DNA from: Pithys albifrons albifrons
Lineage: Eukaryota > Chordata > Aves > Passeriformes > Thamnophilidae
DNA length: 64,000 nt
Direction: 5' to 3'
Assembly: GCF_047495875.1 (NCBI RefSeq)
Contig: NC_092471.1
Coordinates: 20,943,809 to 21,007,808, forward strand
Of the stretch, positions 36,728 to 49,026 are shown in pieces; the first letter of the stretch is position 1; each line of letters starts with the position of its first letter. Made by a program: the position numbers and the translations under genes. The notes under the pieces were generated by a model. The model was given only the letters and a program-made list of their open reading frames with translations, was not told where the DNA came from and made no database searches.

Positions 36728-39066
36728 AGTGCTGGTGCCTCCCCACGTGCTCCAAGCCCTTCGTGCTGGTGCCTCAGACATTGCACATACCTCAGACACC
36801 TCCACCCTCTCCAAGCAGCTCCCAGTGCCTGCTCAGGAGGGGCAGCAGGTGGAAGCCAAAGGTGGTGGGACGTTTATGGGACCACACTGTCTTTGAGCAC
36901 AGGCAGCTCTTGCTGTGTGTGTTCCCTGCCTGGCCTTTGCACTGTGGCTCAGCTGTGGTTAATCCCACCTTAGGAACTGCTCCTCCAAGCAAGTGCCTTC
37001 AGGATTTGGAAGCTTTGCATTATTCCATGTTCAGCCTTTTTTTCTGCTGCCAGATTTAGGGGTTTTTTAGCAGAGCAGAATGTAAATCTTTGGAATCTTC
37101 TCTCTGTCACTGACTCAAACTGTGCTGCCTGAGAGAGTGCCTGGAGAGATCCTGGTGTACTGTGGGCATTTCTGAGGAGGTTTAGGTTAGAGAAGGAAAA
37201 GCGAAGCAGCAAGATCTGCATGTTGAGAAGCAGAGATGACCATGTTAGATGAGAGGTGGAATTCCCACTTTTCCTTGACTTCCAGTACTGCCATGCTGGT
37301 GTTCCCTCTGCTGTTTCCCTGTGTTTGTGTCAGGGGTGAGACTCAACAGTCATAGTATTTGCTGACAAACTTCCCACCGTGCCTTCTCTTCCGTCCTTTC
37401 CTAAGGAATTTGGATGAGGGTCATCACCATGCTGCCTGCTGCACAAACCTGACCCTTTGGGTATATTTTTTTTCCAAAATTCTCCTGTTCTGAAGGTATC
37501 AGAGGTGCCTTTCAGCCCCTGAGAGCTGGGTGGGTAAATTGGGATCTGTCACATTGAAGGGCCACAGAGTAAGGAACAAAAGTAAACCATGTTGTTACAG
37601 GAACATTGGAATATCAGAACCAAGAGGCAATTTTAGGATTGATTATTTTTCATCCTTTTTGGGGTGTTGCCTCTGCCCTGACCAGACCTCCAGGCAGTGC
37701 TGGGTCCCTTCACTCTGGCTGTGCTGTCTGAGCTGCTCTGTGCCCACTGTGCAGGTGCTGAACTTGCTGCCCTCATTTAGTCCAAACACTGAATGTGCAG
37801 ATCCCAGTGCTGAGACACCCCTGAAGCTGCTCTTGGTGTGGACTGAGCTCCCTGGTGTTCCCATTCCTGGTATTCCCAGTGCTTCCCATCTGTAGGGAGC
37901 CTCTGGGAGTCCTCAGAGCTCCAAGGGCTTTCTGAGCCAAGGCTGAGCAGGAGGGTGCCCAGGGGAGTGTGAGGGAGCAAAAGGTGAGCTGCTTGGGCAG
38001 GTCCTGTGAGCCATGGATACAGGCAGGAGCTGGGATTTTTCTTTGGCCTGAGCATTCCTTGCTCAGCCTGCAGCACAGACTCTGGTACTTCTCTAGGTTC
38101 TCCTTTGGTGCCAGTTCCACCTGCACAACTGAGAGGTGAAGTTTCTCAACTCTTCATTGGTCTGTTGAAGCAGCAAAGCCCAGCAGGAACATGTGGTGTC
38201 CTTCACCAATCCCAGCTCCATCTTCCAGAGCTGGTTCCACCCCGTCCTGCTGCTGGAGGGAGAGTGGGTGCCCAAAACAGGCTGTTACTTGCCAAAGGAG
38301 AGGACAAAGGGTTCTTGATCAGTAGTTGGAACCCTCTTTAAATTCTTTGAGAGTATTGAGGGTTCCTGAGTTATTTTTCCTCCATGCCCTTGGAATCTGA
38401 GGGAAACACTCAGGTACTGTGAGACCTTCCCTTGGAGAGATCAGCTTCGCCTTTCCTGACTCAGAATTCCATCTTTGTCAGCTGCAGGCTGGAAATCTGC
38501 TGCTTCTCCATGGCTGGCACAAGGGGGACCCCACCAAAGGGTACTGACACCCCTGTTGTGACAGAGGTGCCTTTGTTACAAGGAGTGTGGTGACTTGGGC
38601 TGTGGTCTGCAGACTCAACCCCTGATGAGCCAGCCCCAAGCCAACCTCCTCCTCACCAGGACCATGTAACCTACCTTGGGGAAAATTGTTCCCACTGAAT
38701 GTAGAAGAAACACATTTTCCCATATTTCAAATCCCCGTGATAAATGGGCAGTGGGGAGAGCTGTGTTTCCATCTTATTTCAACTTTCCCCACTTTCCAAG
38801 AGGGCTGTGTTATTCCTGGGCAGCTTGGGAGCATCCAGACATTCTGTGAAGGAGCAGCACCTGGTGGCAGGTCCCACCTGTCCCACCCAGGTGTTTGTTG
38901 GGCCATATTCTGGAGCAGGGCTGTTGTGACAGCAGGTCAGGGTTTGTAATTCATCTTTTCCACTTCCTTCAGCCAGTAACTGAAGTGCTTGCTCTCCTTC
39001 CCACCACTCTGGGGATTTATTGTATCTGTTTTAAGACTTCTCCAAAACTAAGAAATCAGCTCTTCA

Positions 39067-39072
39067 AATAAA
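39067..39072 (+). terminator. TMLHE: AATAAA polyadenylation signal, candidate for TMLHE
   Basis: 'cttcaaataaatcatttata' context, 2.56 kb downstream of the TMLHE stop, on the coding strand. Confidence 0.4.
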
Positions 39073-40127
39073 TCATTTATAAATTCATCAGCTTAACAAA
39101 GTATTTATTTAAGCACTGATGAACTTGAAAATAATCTGGTTTACCCAGGGAAGGGGGGAGTGCCCATGAGGAGCCATAACCCAGTGCATCCCAGTTGGCT
39201 TTCTCCCTGTCCCTGCTTCCCCTGGCCACACGATGGCACAAGCTGCAAGAAATTAACGTTTAAAAACCACCACAGGTCTCATCCCAGTGCGGCCTCCGAG
39301 CTCTCGGTGGTGCCAGTGCTGTTTGTTCTGTGCTCTCCCCGGTTCTTTGAAGAGGCACAGGAATTGCTGTTCAAAGCCTCTGACTGTGAAGGTTTTTCAG
39401 GAGCTGGGGGATGTGATTGTGGCAAAGAGCGGAGCATGGAGTGGGAATGATGTGAGGGAACTGGAGAGCTCGGCTTGGGGGATCTGAGGTGCCTGGGGGA
39501 AAGCAGAGCTGCTCTGAAGGCAGCTGAGCCCAGCCCAGTCTGGTGGGACCCGGAGGGGAGATGGGAAGGTGTTGCCACGTACCCCAGGATCCTCCATTCC
39601 CATCTGCACATCCAGAGTTCCCCCTTTTATCCCTGGGACAATCTCTCCCTCTCCCTGTGTACCTGAGCAATCCCCCACCCCACACACACCTTCAGCTGCC
39701 TCCACTCACCCTCTGTCCCCTCCAGGCTGCTCCAGTGCCCCCCACATCCCTGTTTGCTCTCTTCTCTCCCCAGGACCCCCATTCCTCCCTTGGGATCCCT
39801 CTCCTTCCCCTTAGCTGTGCAATGCAGTTCCCCCCTCAGCTTTTGGGTCTCTCCAGAGTTCTCAGCCCTGCAGTGAAACCAACTCACCTGCTGGTCCCAT
39901 CAGGCCCCCTCATCTGCCCTCCAGTGTGTCCCAGAGCTTTCTGCCTTCCCCCAGTGCACTCTGGAGCCCCCTGCTCGCTCCCAGCTCTTGGCATTGCTCC
40001 AGTGCAGCTTTTGGTGCATCCCCCTTGGTCTCCTCTGCCTTTGGCTTCTCACAGGACTCAGATAAAACAAAGAAGCTGCTTTGACCCCAGCTGAAATTTG
40101 TTTCCAGTTTTAGCTTCACTCCCCATT

Positions 40128-40238
40128 TGGGGCTTGGAGCAACTTGGTCCAGCTGAAGGTGTCCCTGCCCATGGCAGGAAGTGGAACAGGATGGGCTTTA
40201 AAGTCCCTTTCAACCCAAACCATTCTGAGATTCCATGG
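40128..40238 (+). mobile_element. CR1 LINE 3'-end fragment
   Basis: 'gcttggagcaacttggtcca', 'gtgtccctgcccatggcagg', 'caacccaaaccattctgaga'. Confidence 0.85.
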
Positions 40239-40789
40239 ATGTAACAAATTGAGGATCAGTGGGGGAAAGGTAAAGAGTCAGGAGGTGAAAGAAAAGGTCA
40301 GGAAGTGGGAAAAGGAATGGGAAGGTGAGTGTTGGGCTGACCATGACAGTGGGAAGTGCTTTGGAAGTTGGGGTTTGGTTCCCTCCCTGGCTGGTGGCCA
40401 GGGCTCCTGGAGCCAATGGATGCCACCGTGTTGATGTTCTCCAACCACCTTCTCCTAATGCTTCTCCCAGGGCTCTCCTGTCTCAGCATCTGGCTTTGGT
40501 GTTCCATGGGAGTCCGAGGGGTCTGGCTGTGCCCAGCAGGGCAGGAATTCTTCCCAGCACTTGGGGACAGAGCTCAAACCTTCCCCAGCCCCTCATCCCT
40601 CTGCTCCTCAGTCTGGAGGTCACACTTGGTCGCCACGTCCTGATCCCAGGAGTGTCTTAAGCTGAAATCCCCTTTGCAGAAAGCTGGTGGGACATGGATG
40701 ATCGCAGCCCACCTCCAAGAGGTGGAGGGAAAAGCTTCTCCCAGTGGGACAAGTGTTTTGGGGCCAGGCTGAGCCCTCTGAACCGGCCT

Positions 40790-41170
40790 GGGCGTGAGTT
40801 CCAGCTCCGCTCCGGACCTGAGCTCAGCACACAGGGGTGGGGTGGGATGGGAGCTGTGGGAAAGGGATGGGGACGAACCTGCTGCCCTCGGGGCATGGAA
40901 GTGGGGTGGGATGTCCTCTGTAATTCTCATTCCTGCGGGCCCCCTGCCCTGCCCCGGGAGCCGCCGCTCCCCGCGCGGTGCCAGAGCCACCGCAGGTCCA
41001 CATTCCCAGCCCCGCGAGCGGCCGGTGTGGGACGCGGGGACAGGAGCGGGAGCTGCCACCGCTGCCAGGAAGGCTCCCGGGAAGAGGAGGCGGCACGGAG
41101 GGAGAGGAGCCATCGGCAGGAAAACAGGCTGGGAATACCCGCGACATCGCAAATCCTCACGGTACAGCCT
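40790..41170 (+). promoter_or_regulatory. GC-rich probable promoter of the pentaspan Ig receptor
   Basis: A CpG-enriched stretch of about 200 bp (about 40930-41110) lies just upstream of the signal-peptide exon. That exon is preceded by a strong acceptor (CTGTTTTTTCTTGGCAG directly before the ATG), so a non-coding exon here is likely. A possible donor, CACG|GTACAG, lies at about 41160. Confidence 0.4.
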
Positions 41171-41251
41171 CACCTGTTGCTCTCATCTCAGCACGAAATT
41201 CCAGTGGGATGTTTTGAATCAGGACAAGCTGGGGCTGTTTTTTCTTGGCAG

Positions 41252-44200
41252 ATGCTGCTGTGCCGTCCCGCGGAGGTGCTGGGGATCACCGGGGTGCTCC
41301 TCGCAGGTGAGGTGGCCCAGGGCAGGGCTGGGCTGGGGGCCGGTGCCGTCCCGGGGGCTCCGCGCCAGCAACTCGCCTGCTCCAAACCCCGCAGAGGCTT
41401 CAGAGCAGCTTCGGAGCAAGCGCGAGGAGCCCTGGGCAAGGCTTTTTAGGTGGGGTAAAAGGCTTTACCTGGAAGGGAAAGGGCTGTGTGTCCAAGGACA
41501 GAGGAGGTGGAAGAGACAGGCACAGCTCCGGGAATAAAAGTCGGCTAGAGGCAGATTTATGCTGGGGCTGATGGAGGCAATGACACAAAACTATGTGTAT
41601 ATATGTTATCATATGTGTGTTTGTGTTAAAATTATATATCTAAAACCACATGATATATGTAAACCCACAAATTTTATTGCAGTTACACTCATGTGGGCAG
41701 TGTCACTGTGCTCCTTAGATACTCACTGACTGCCTTGAAACACAAATCATAGAATTATGGAATAGTTTGGGTTGGAAGGGACCTTAAAGCCCATCCAGTT
41801 CCACCACTGCAATGGGCAGAGACACCTTCCACCAGCCGAGGTTGCTCCAACCCCTGTCCAGCCTGGCCTGGGACACTTCCAGGAATGGGGCAGCCACAGC
41901 TTCTCTGGGCCTCCTGTGCCAGTTCCAAATGTACAGATATTTTCAGGATGAGCATCTAAAATAGAAAGGAAAACCATTACCCTATACCTCAATTTGGGAT
42001 GGTGTCAGTGAGCTCTGAGGGTCTGTAAGGTGAGCTCTGGCCATTAAAGATTCCTGGGATGAATGTTCTCTCTTTCTTTCAGCTCATGCTTCTGCATGTT
42101 GTGTATAAGTGTTTTCCCAGAGAAAAAGAATTTTTAGTCATTAAATCGTTGTCTGTCCCTCCACATCTGCAGTTTGGGGGACAGGAAGGCACAAAAATAG
42201 CTGATTTTAAAGATCATAAGAATGAGAAAATCAGGTGAACTTGATTTACCTGGTTTGTTCCACCTATTTTCTTTCCCACCTATCCTGTGAAATCCCCAGG
42301 GACAGACCCTGGTGGGAGCAGCTGGACAGTCTCAGGGCTGTTTGCTGTCTCTGCAGGTGCAGTGGGAATGCAGGTGAACAGCTGCTTATCAGGGCAGGAG
42401 CTGAGACACAGGAAGAGCAAACATGGGCTGTGTAGCCTGCGAGAATCCCACCTGTGAGAACTCCTGCCCCTCACTGCCAGGCTCCAGGGCTCGGGAAGAT
42501 GTTCTCATGCCATCCTATTTGTTGGGAAATGTGGCTGTGGGTGTTTGGGGTCAGGTGTCTGGAGATGCACTGGCATCTCTCCCTTTCCCTTTTCTCTTCC
42601 CTTTCCCTCCCTTACCCTCACAGTTTGATTTTTTAAAGAATCCACTTTACAAGGCCAGGCTGCAGCAGTGATTTCTGCCCAGCTTTCCTAGAATCTTAAT
42701 TTTTTGGAGGGGGGATGTGACCTTGCCACAGCAGGTCCTCCTGAAGTCCTTGAGCACTTTTTGCAGCCCAAGTGATGACAAGCCCAGTAATTCTGGTGAG
42801 ACCGCGGCATCCCCCACTGTGGGAGTGTGTGGACATGCTCATCCCCAAACAACACCAGGGATTCTGTGGCTGCCCCATCCCTGGAAGTGTCCAAGGCCAG
42901 GCTGTACAGGGCTTGGAGCAACCTGGGCTGGTGGAAGGGGAGTTGGAATGAGATGAGCTTTGAGGTCACTTCCAACCCAAACCATTCCAGATTCTATGAA
43001 TTGGGAATGAGCCATCGAAATTAGATTGGGATGATCAAACCTCAAGTAAGAGAAGCCAGTTCCACCCCTCTGCCATAGGCAGGGACACCTTCCCCTAGAC
43101 CAGGTTGCTCCCAGCCCCGTTCCCACCCCTCTCCCTCCCCCAGGGCTGCTGGTGCCGTTGCCTCGGGCTGTGGAAGCTGCAGGACCCCCCCAGCGAAGAG
43201 CTGCAGCTGTGGGTTCCTCCGTGCTGCTCCCTGGGCTGGATAACGTCACCCACAGCCATTCCACACGGTGGGAATACCTCAATGGCACCAGCTCCCACAC
43301 CATCCTGCAGCACAACAGGGGGTCTCACACCTCGGCCATCCACGTGCCCTATGTGGGACGAGCTGTTTTCCATCCATCCAATGGATCTCTCCTGCTGGAG
43401 GATGTCCAGGAAAGTGACAGTGGCATCTACAGGGTGACTGTCAATGAGGAAGGCAGAGAGAGCCTGGAAATCCTGCTGGAAGTCCTCAGTGAGTGGTGGG
43501 TGTGGGAGGGAGGAGCAGGGCAATGGATGCAAGTAGAGCTGTGGGGGAATTTGATGGTCCGTGGACCACTGGTCAGACCAAGGGGCTGGAGAAGGGATTT
43601 AAGCAAAGGCTTATGGGCCAGGCCCAAGCTTGTTTCAACCTGTCATGTATGGAGATAGCACCAAAGAACCTTGGAAAGAGGTTCCCAGCCTCTCCTAGGG
43701 GACATCTGGTGGTGCTGCCCAAGGAGACCTCCTAGGGGGCCTGGCTGGGACAGAGGGATGGGCTCCATTCTGGAAGGGAATTCCATTCCCTCCCTTGTTT
43801 TTCACTCTCTAGTGCAGGGATAGAAAGATTAGTAGGAGGACAAAGGAGCTGGTGGGAGGATGAAGGGACGGGTGGGATGACAGAGGGACCAGTGGGATGA
43901 CAGAGGGACGGGTGGGATGATGGTGCACTGTAGCACTGAGGTGCTGCAGACCCAGTGCCACCTGCACAGCCCCTCCAGCACTTTGCCAGGGTTCACCCTG
44001 CAGAGCTGATGGAGGTGAGCCCAGCAGGGTGGGCTCTGGGGAGGAGCCACAACCCCCTCAGCTGTCCTGATGGCTCTGTGCTGGCGCCAGCCACTGCCAC
44101 TGCCATGTGAGGCACTTGAGATAACCCAGGAGTTCCATATTGCTCCTGGCAATTCCCTTAATTTGCTCTGGCATTATCCATCCTTGTGCTAATAATGCCG

Positions 44201-47200
44201 TGGCCATAATGCTACCACAGCCCTTCCCACCCACCTCTCCTCCCAACCACATGCAATTCAAATGGCATCTGCAGCCTTTTCTCATTTCCTGACACATTTC
44301 AAAATGCTCCATATTTATCCAAATCCATTAAAAGCAATGATTCAGCTAGGAAAAAAACCCAGTCCTGGAATGCACAGCGGCAGGATGGACTTCTCAAGGG
44401 AAAGGCATCTGTGGCCAATGCTGTGGTGACATTTGCAGCCCAAGTGCCCATCATGGATGCTCCAGGTCATGCCCATTGGCACAGGGTGCCCAGAGAAGCT
44501 GTGGCTGCCCCATCCCTGGAAGCGTCCAAGGCCAGGCTGGATGGAGCTTGGAGCAACCCCATGGCAAGTGGTTGGACGAGATGGGCTTTAAGGTGCTTTC
44601 CCACCCAAACCATTCCACGATTCTGTGTCTGAGAGAAGCGCTGGTGTCTCTGTTCCCTTTCTAGAGCCCGTGTCCCGCCCCTGGCTCCAAAGCAGCGCTC
44701 TCGTGGCCCGGGCCATCGGCGAGGTGGTCTGTGAGGTGGCAGAGGGCAGAGTGGACACCATCACCTGGAAGAAGGATGGGCAGCCTCTTCCCCCAGACAG
44801 GGGTTTCCACCTCTCCAACAGCCGCAGCGTTTTGTACCTGAGGCCGGCGAGGAAATCAGACTGTGGCTCCTACTCCTGCAACGCCAGCAATGGGATAAGC
44901 TGGGAAGAAACCTCCCTGAACATCACCATTGCAGGTGATGGGGTTCCACATCCCACTGCCCCTCTGCTCTTCACCGTTCCCTGGGGATCTCTGAGTGGTT
45001 CCATCCCATTCCTGTCTCCATCCCCATCCTCTCCATGAGCTGGTGCCCACACGTTGCTGACAGGAGCTCCCTGTTGTCGGCTGATCAGCAGCAATTCCCA
45101 GTCTCTGATCCCACCAAGGCACGGTTCTTGGCAGGAGATTGGTCATTCCCTCTTAGAGCAGGTCCCAAGTGATGGCCCTTGGCCAAGGTGATGGTGAGCA
45201 AGTCATGAGCAGGGGGTGGTGGCTGGGAAGCCTGTAAGCAGCACCCATCCCAGGCTGGACAATTCATGGTGCTGATTTGGCCACCAGTTGGCCTGGTAAT
45301 GGAGGAGCCCTGTGGCCACCAGAGCCATCTGTGCTGGTCCTGCTGGTGTCCTGATTCCTGCCCCATCTGGGCTGCTGCTTTCCAGGTCTCTCCCATCCCT
45401 TGAAGGACACCCTGAGGATTGCGGTGGTCGCTGTGGTCTTCGCTGTCATCTCGGCAGGGGGATTAATTATCCCTGCCTGCCAGTCTCAAAAGCTCAGAAT
45501 AAGTGAGTTGGGGGAGCCAGGCCCCCCTTCCCCTTGGCTGGTGGGGGAGAGGGAGGAGCATTGCTGTGGGACCCCCCCATGTCCTGGGATACCCTACAGC
45601 ATCCCGGGTGGGGATGGTGCAGCCCACCCTGAGGAAGGGGTGGGGGCTGGCATGGGGCACTCCCAGGGGTCCCAGCCCTCACCTCCCACTGCTCTGGGTG
45701 TTCAGGGGGTGAGCTGTGGAGGTGGCTGAGCTCCTACACCTCTGGGCTGGTGTGTGTCGCCTGCATCCTGAATGGCACCGCTGGGATCCTCTGGATGCGG
45801 GAGGAAGGTAGGGGGGAGCTGTGGGGCAGTTTGGAGCGGGGGAGGCAAAGACCCCAAGGGAGATGTGGAGTCTCATGGGGGTCAGAGAAGAAGGCAGTGG
45901 TGGAGAGGGTGGGTCACACTGCGATAGACCCACATGGAGTGATAGGTGTGTCCTCCAAGGGTGATCTCTGGGCAGGGGAGGGGGCTGGACCACCATGTGT
46001 GTTATACACCCACCTGAACAACTAATGCAGTCCCAGAGCCCTTTCCCAGGATGAGGCACAGAAGGGAAGTAAAATCATCAAGGGATATTTGCAAGGAAAG
46101 GCTTGGAGTCAGGAGAGGGTGGGAAAGGGATTTATGATGAAGAGATACCAAGTGATGAAGGAGGTGGACAGGGTAAGATCAGGCTCTCTGCCTCATCCTA
46201 TTGCCTTTCAGGCCCTTCTGTTGCCATCATACTGCCTGAAATCATCCTGACCTACCTCATCGTGCTGACCTTCCTGGTCTCCACCACCGTGATCTTCCAG
46301 CCCACACTTTTCACCCAACTGAAGAGCAAAACAGGTGAGTGGTTCCACCAAGGATGGACAAAACCTGTCCTTGGAGGGGGTTATTCTTCATTCTACATAA
46401 AACCTCATCCTCAGCTTTTTTTAAATAAAAACTCCTGTGGATAGCTCAAGGCTGGTGAATCCTGCACCAGACCCTGGGTGAGGCCAGATCCCAGTGCCCC
46501 CGTCTGGACACACATTCCCAGCCCTTTCTGCTGTCTCCCTCCCAGCACAGCGCACGATGGGCTACGCTGCTCCCGGGGCGGTGCTCGTGGTGGTCCTGAT
46601 GGGCTCCCTGCTCATCAAGAACATCCACCATCGTCACGGTGAGTGGGGATGCTCCAGGGACACCCTTCCATTCCACCACTGGAGACAGACCTGCTTCAAA
46701 AAACCCAAATCCAGCAAACTGGGAGTTTCAAGGAAGTGAAACCTCTGCAGAAGAAACATTCACTTTCAACACCCTTTGTCTTTTTATTTTTGTGTATGTG
46801 TTTTCACGGTGCCAACTTGCCTTCCTCTCTTCTGCCCCTCTGCTCTGTGCCAACCCCTGGTTGCTCTGGTGGCAGGAGAAGGATGCACTAAGTTTCTGGA
46901 TGTGACCACCCTGGTGCTCAGCACAGCAGCCGTGTCAGCCCTCCCGCTCCTGGCCATCTTTCTCTGCTGTGAGTCCCTCCTTCAGCCCCCCCCCAGGGCC
47001 TCCTGCCAGCCCAGCTGGGGTCCCTCAGGCCCATGAATCACTTAAAAGTGGTTTATTTGGCTCTTGTGACAACCTCAAGAGCTCTCTGTTGTTTCCCTTT
47101 CCTGGTGAGCCCCAGGCACCACACCCCAAATACATCCCATCCTCTGCCCTATCCCACCTTCTCCTGGTGCCTGGGAACAGATTTGTCCTTTTGCAGATCA

Positions 47201-49026
47201 CACAACGCAGGGGAGGAGGAAGGACCACCATGAGATGTGTCGGATGGACAAGGAGGCAAGGTAGGTCTTTTGCTCCTGTTTTCCATGTGAATTCACACTG
47301 TCTTGAAGTGAAGAGAGTGGGATGTGGAAATTATCCTGTGCCTTGATTTAAGACCTGGGCCCCAAGGAAGATGCAGCTCTGGTTTCACAGAATCCCAGAA
47401 TGGTTTGGATTGGAAGGGACCTCAAAGCCCATCCAGTGCCACCCCCTGCCCTGGGCAGGGACACCTCCCACCAGCCCAGGGTGCTCCAAGCCCTGTCCAA
47501 CCTGGCCTTGGACACTTCCAGGGATGGAGCAGCCACAGCTTCTCTGCCCAACCTGTGCCAGGGCCTACCCACCCTCCCAGGGAAGGATTCCCTCCCAATA
47601 TCCCATCTAACCCTGCCCTCTGGCAGTTTTCACCCCAACACGTTGGGTCTCAGCCTGTACCGTGGGTGCATTTGGGTCTAACCAGCCCCTGTGCCCTGCA
47701 GGAAAGCCCCCAGGCCATCACGCCCTCCTGGCCCCTCCACCACCTTCTCTTTGCCCCAGTCAAAACCTCCTGAGATACAGAGGGATGAGTGTCCCCCCAT
47801 GGCCATGGGTAGGGCCCTGATTTGTCTCTGCCTGTGCAAGGGTGGGCAGGGAGAGGGACACACCAGAGCCCCCATGGACACACCAGAGCCCCCATGGGCA
47901 CACCAGAGTCCCCATGGACACACCAGAGCCCCCCATGGGCACACCAGAGCCCCCCCATGGACACACCAGAGTCCCCCATGGGCACACCAGAGTCCCCATG
48001 GACACACCAGAGCCCCCATGGACACACCAGAGCCCCCCATGGGCACACCAGAGTCCCCCCATGGGCACACCAGAGCCCCCGTGGGCACACCAGAGCACCC
48101 ATGGACACACCAGAGCCCCCATGGGCACACCAGAGTCCCCATGAACACACCAGAGCCCCCCCATGGACACACCAGAGCCCCCATGGGCACACCAGAGCCC
48201 CCGTGGGCACACCAGAGCACCCATGGACACACCAGAGCCCCCATGGACACACCAGAGCCCCCCATGGGCACACCAGAGCCCCCATGGGCACACCAGAGCC
48301 CCCCATGGGCACACCAGAGTCCCCATGGACACACCAGAGCCCCCCATGTGCACACCAGAGCCCCCCCATGGGCACACCAGAGCCCCCGTGGGCACACCAG
48401 AGCCCCCATGGGCACACCAGAGTCCCCATGGACACACCAGAGTCCCCCGTGGGCACACCAGAGCCCCCCATGGGCACACCAGAGTCCCCCATGGACACAC
48501 CAGAGCCCCCCATGGACACACCAGAGCCCCCATGGGCACACCAGAGTCCCCATGGACACACCAGAGCCCCCCATGGGCACACCAGAACCCCCCCATGGAC
48601 ACACCAGAGCCCCCATGGGCACACCAGAGTCCCCATGGACACACCAGAGCCCCCCATGGGCACACCAGAACCCCCCCATGGACACACCAGAGCCCCCCAT
48701 GGGCACACCAGAGTCCCCATGGGCACACCAGAGCCCCCCATGGCACACCAGAGTCCCCGTGGGCACACCAGAGTCCCCATGGGCACACCAGAGCCCCTGT
48801 GGACACACCAGAGCCCCCCATGGGCACACCAGAGCCCCCGTGGACACACCAGAGTCCCCATGGACACACCAGAGCCCCCCATGGGCACACCAGAGCCCCC
48901 ATGGACACACCAGAGTCCCCCTGGGCACACCAGGGCTTGGCTCCAGCAAAGCTCAGCCCCCCTCCTCTTCCTTCCAGGTCCTTTGAAATGTCCCAGGCTG
49001 GCACCAAGGACACCACTCCCAGCTGA
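41252..49026 (+). CDS. Two-Ig, five-transmembrane receptor (CD2/SLAM/HEPACAM-like ectodomain), 10 coding exons
   Basis: I cannot name this gene. Exons: 41252-41306 (signal peptide), 43144-43488 (V-like Ig), 44665-44934 (C2-like Ig), 45386-45502, 45706-45807, 46212-46334, 46546-46638 and 46876-46968 (one membrane helix each), 47197-47260 (basic tail) and 48978-49026. The total is 1311 nt, 436 residues. The first eight introns are phase 1. Ig 1 lacks the canonical cysteine pair and reads WEYLNG...NGSLLLEDV..SDSGIYRV, the CD2-family style. Ig 2 has VVCEV, ITWKKDGQPL and SDCGSYSCNAS, with three cysteines. Several N-glycosylation sites (NVTH, NGTS, NGSL) fit an ectodomain. Helices: about 232-254, 271-292, 299-325, 343-362 and 378-400. 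Five helices after an Ig ectodomain recall CD47, but CD47 has one Ig domain. A proline-rich exon, 47702-47808, could be included; it would shift the last exon into another frame ending at 49120 (503 residues). Confidence 0.75.
41746..41930 (-). mobile_element. CR1 LINE 3'-end fragment in Ig-receptor intron 1
   Basis: 'aatcatagaattatggaata', 'gtttgggttggaagggacct', 'ggacacttccaggaatgggg'. Confidence 0.92.
42855..42998 (+). mobile_element. CR1 LINE 3'-end fragment
   Basis: 'ctgtggctgccccatccctg', 'gtccaaggccaggctgtaca', 'aacccaaaccattccagatt'. Confidence 0.88.
43060..43118 (-). mobile_element. Short CR1 fragment abutting the V-like Ig exon
   Basis: 'ccataggcagggacaccttc' and 'ccctagaccaggttgctccc', antisense, about 25 bp before acceptor 43143. 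Confidence 0.7.
43838..43922. repeat. 20-bp tandem repeat, about 4 copies
   Basis: GGGACGGGTGGGATGACAGA and variants in the intron between the two Ig exons. Confidence 0.8.
44475..44628 (+). mobile_element. CR1 LINE 3'-end fragment
   Basis: 'agagaagctgtggctgcccc', 'gtccaaggccaggctggatg', 'acccaaaccattccacgatt'. It ends about 35 bp before the C2-like Ig exon. Confidence 0.88.
47386..47634 (-). mobile_element. CR1 LINE 3' fragment in Ig-receptor tail intron
   Basis: 'cagaatcccagaatggtttg', 'ctgggcagggacacctccca', 'ttccctcccaatatcccatc'. It lies about 65 bp upstream of the optional proline-rich exon 47702-47808. Confidence 0.92.
47702..47808 (+). other. Candidate alternative cytoplasmic-tail exon, proline-rich
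   Basis: The acceptor GTGCCCTGCAG ends at 47701 and joins in phase to the preceding exon (AG|G). The 107 nt encode RKAPRPSRPPGPSTTF...PPEIQ, then the donor ATGG|GTAGGG. Including it changes the frame of the terminal exon, so two tails are possible. The PxxP-rich content could bind SH3 domains. Whether it is used is unknown. Confidence 0.4.
47862..48932. repeat. 20-22-bp minisatellite, about 50 copies, in the last intron of the pentaspan gene
   Basis: Unit CACACCAGAG(C/T)CCCCATGG(A/G) with C-run length variants of 20-22 bp. No stop is generated in any frame, so 400-codon frames appear on both strands; they are artefacts. It lies between tail exons 47197-47260 (or 47702-47808) and 48978-49026. 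Confidence 0.95.

Larger units (their letters stand above)
36503..39100 (+). other. TMLHE: TMLHE 3' UTR (probable)
   Basis: After the 33-bp array there is unique AT-richer sequence to a canonical AATAAA at 39067-39072, the first strong signal I see downstream of the stop. A shorter UTR with a variant signal is possible. Confidence 0.45.
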
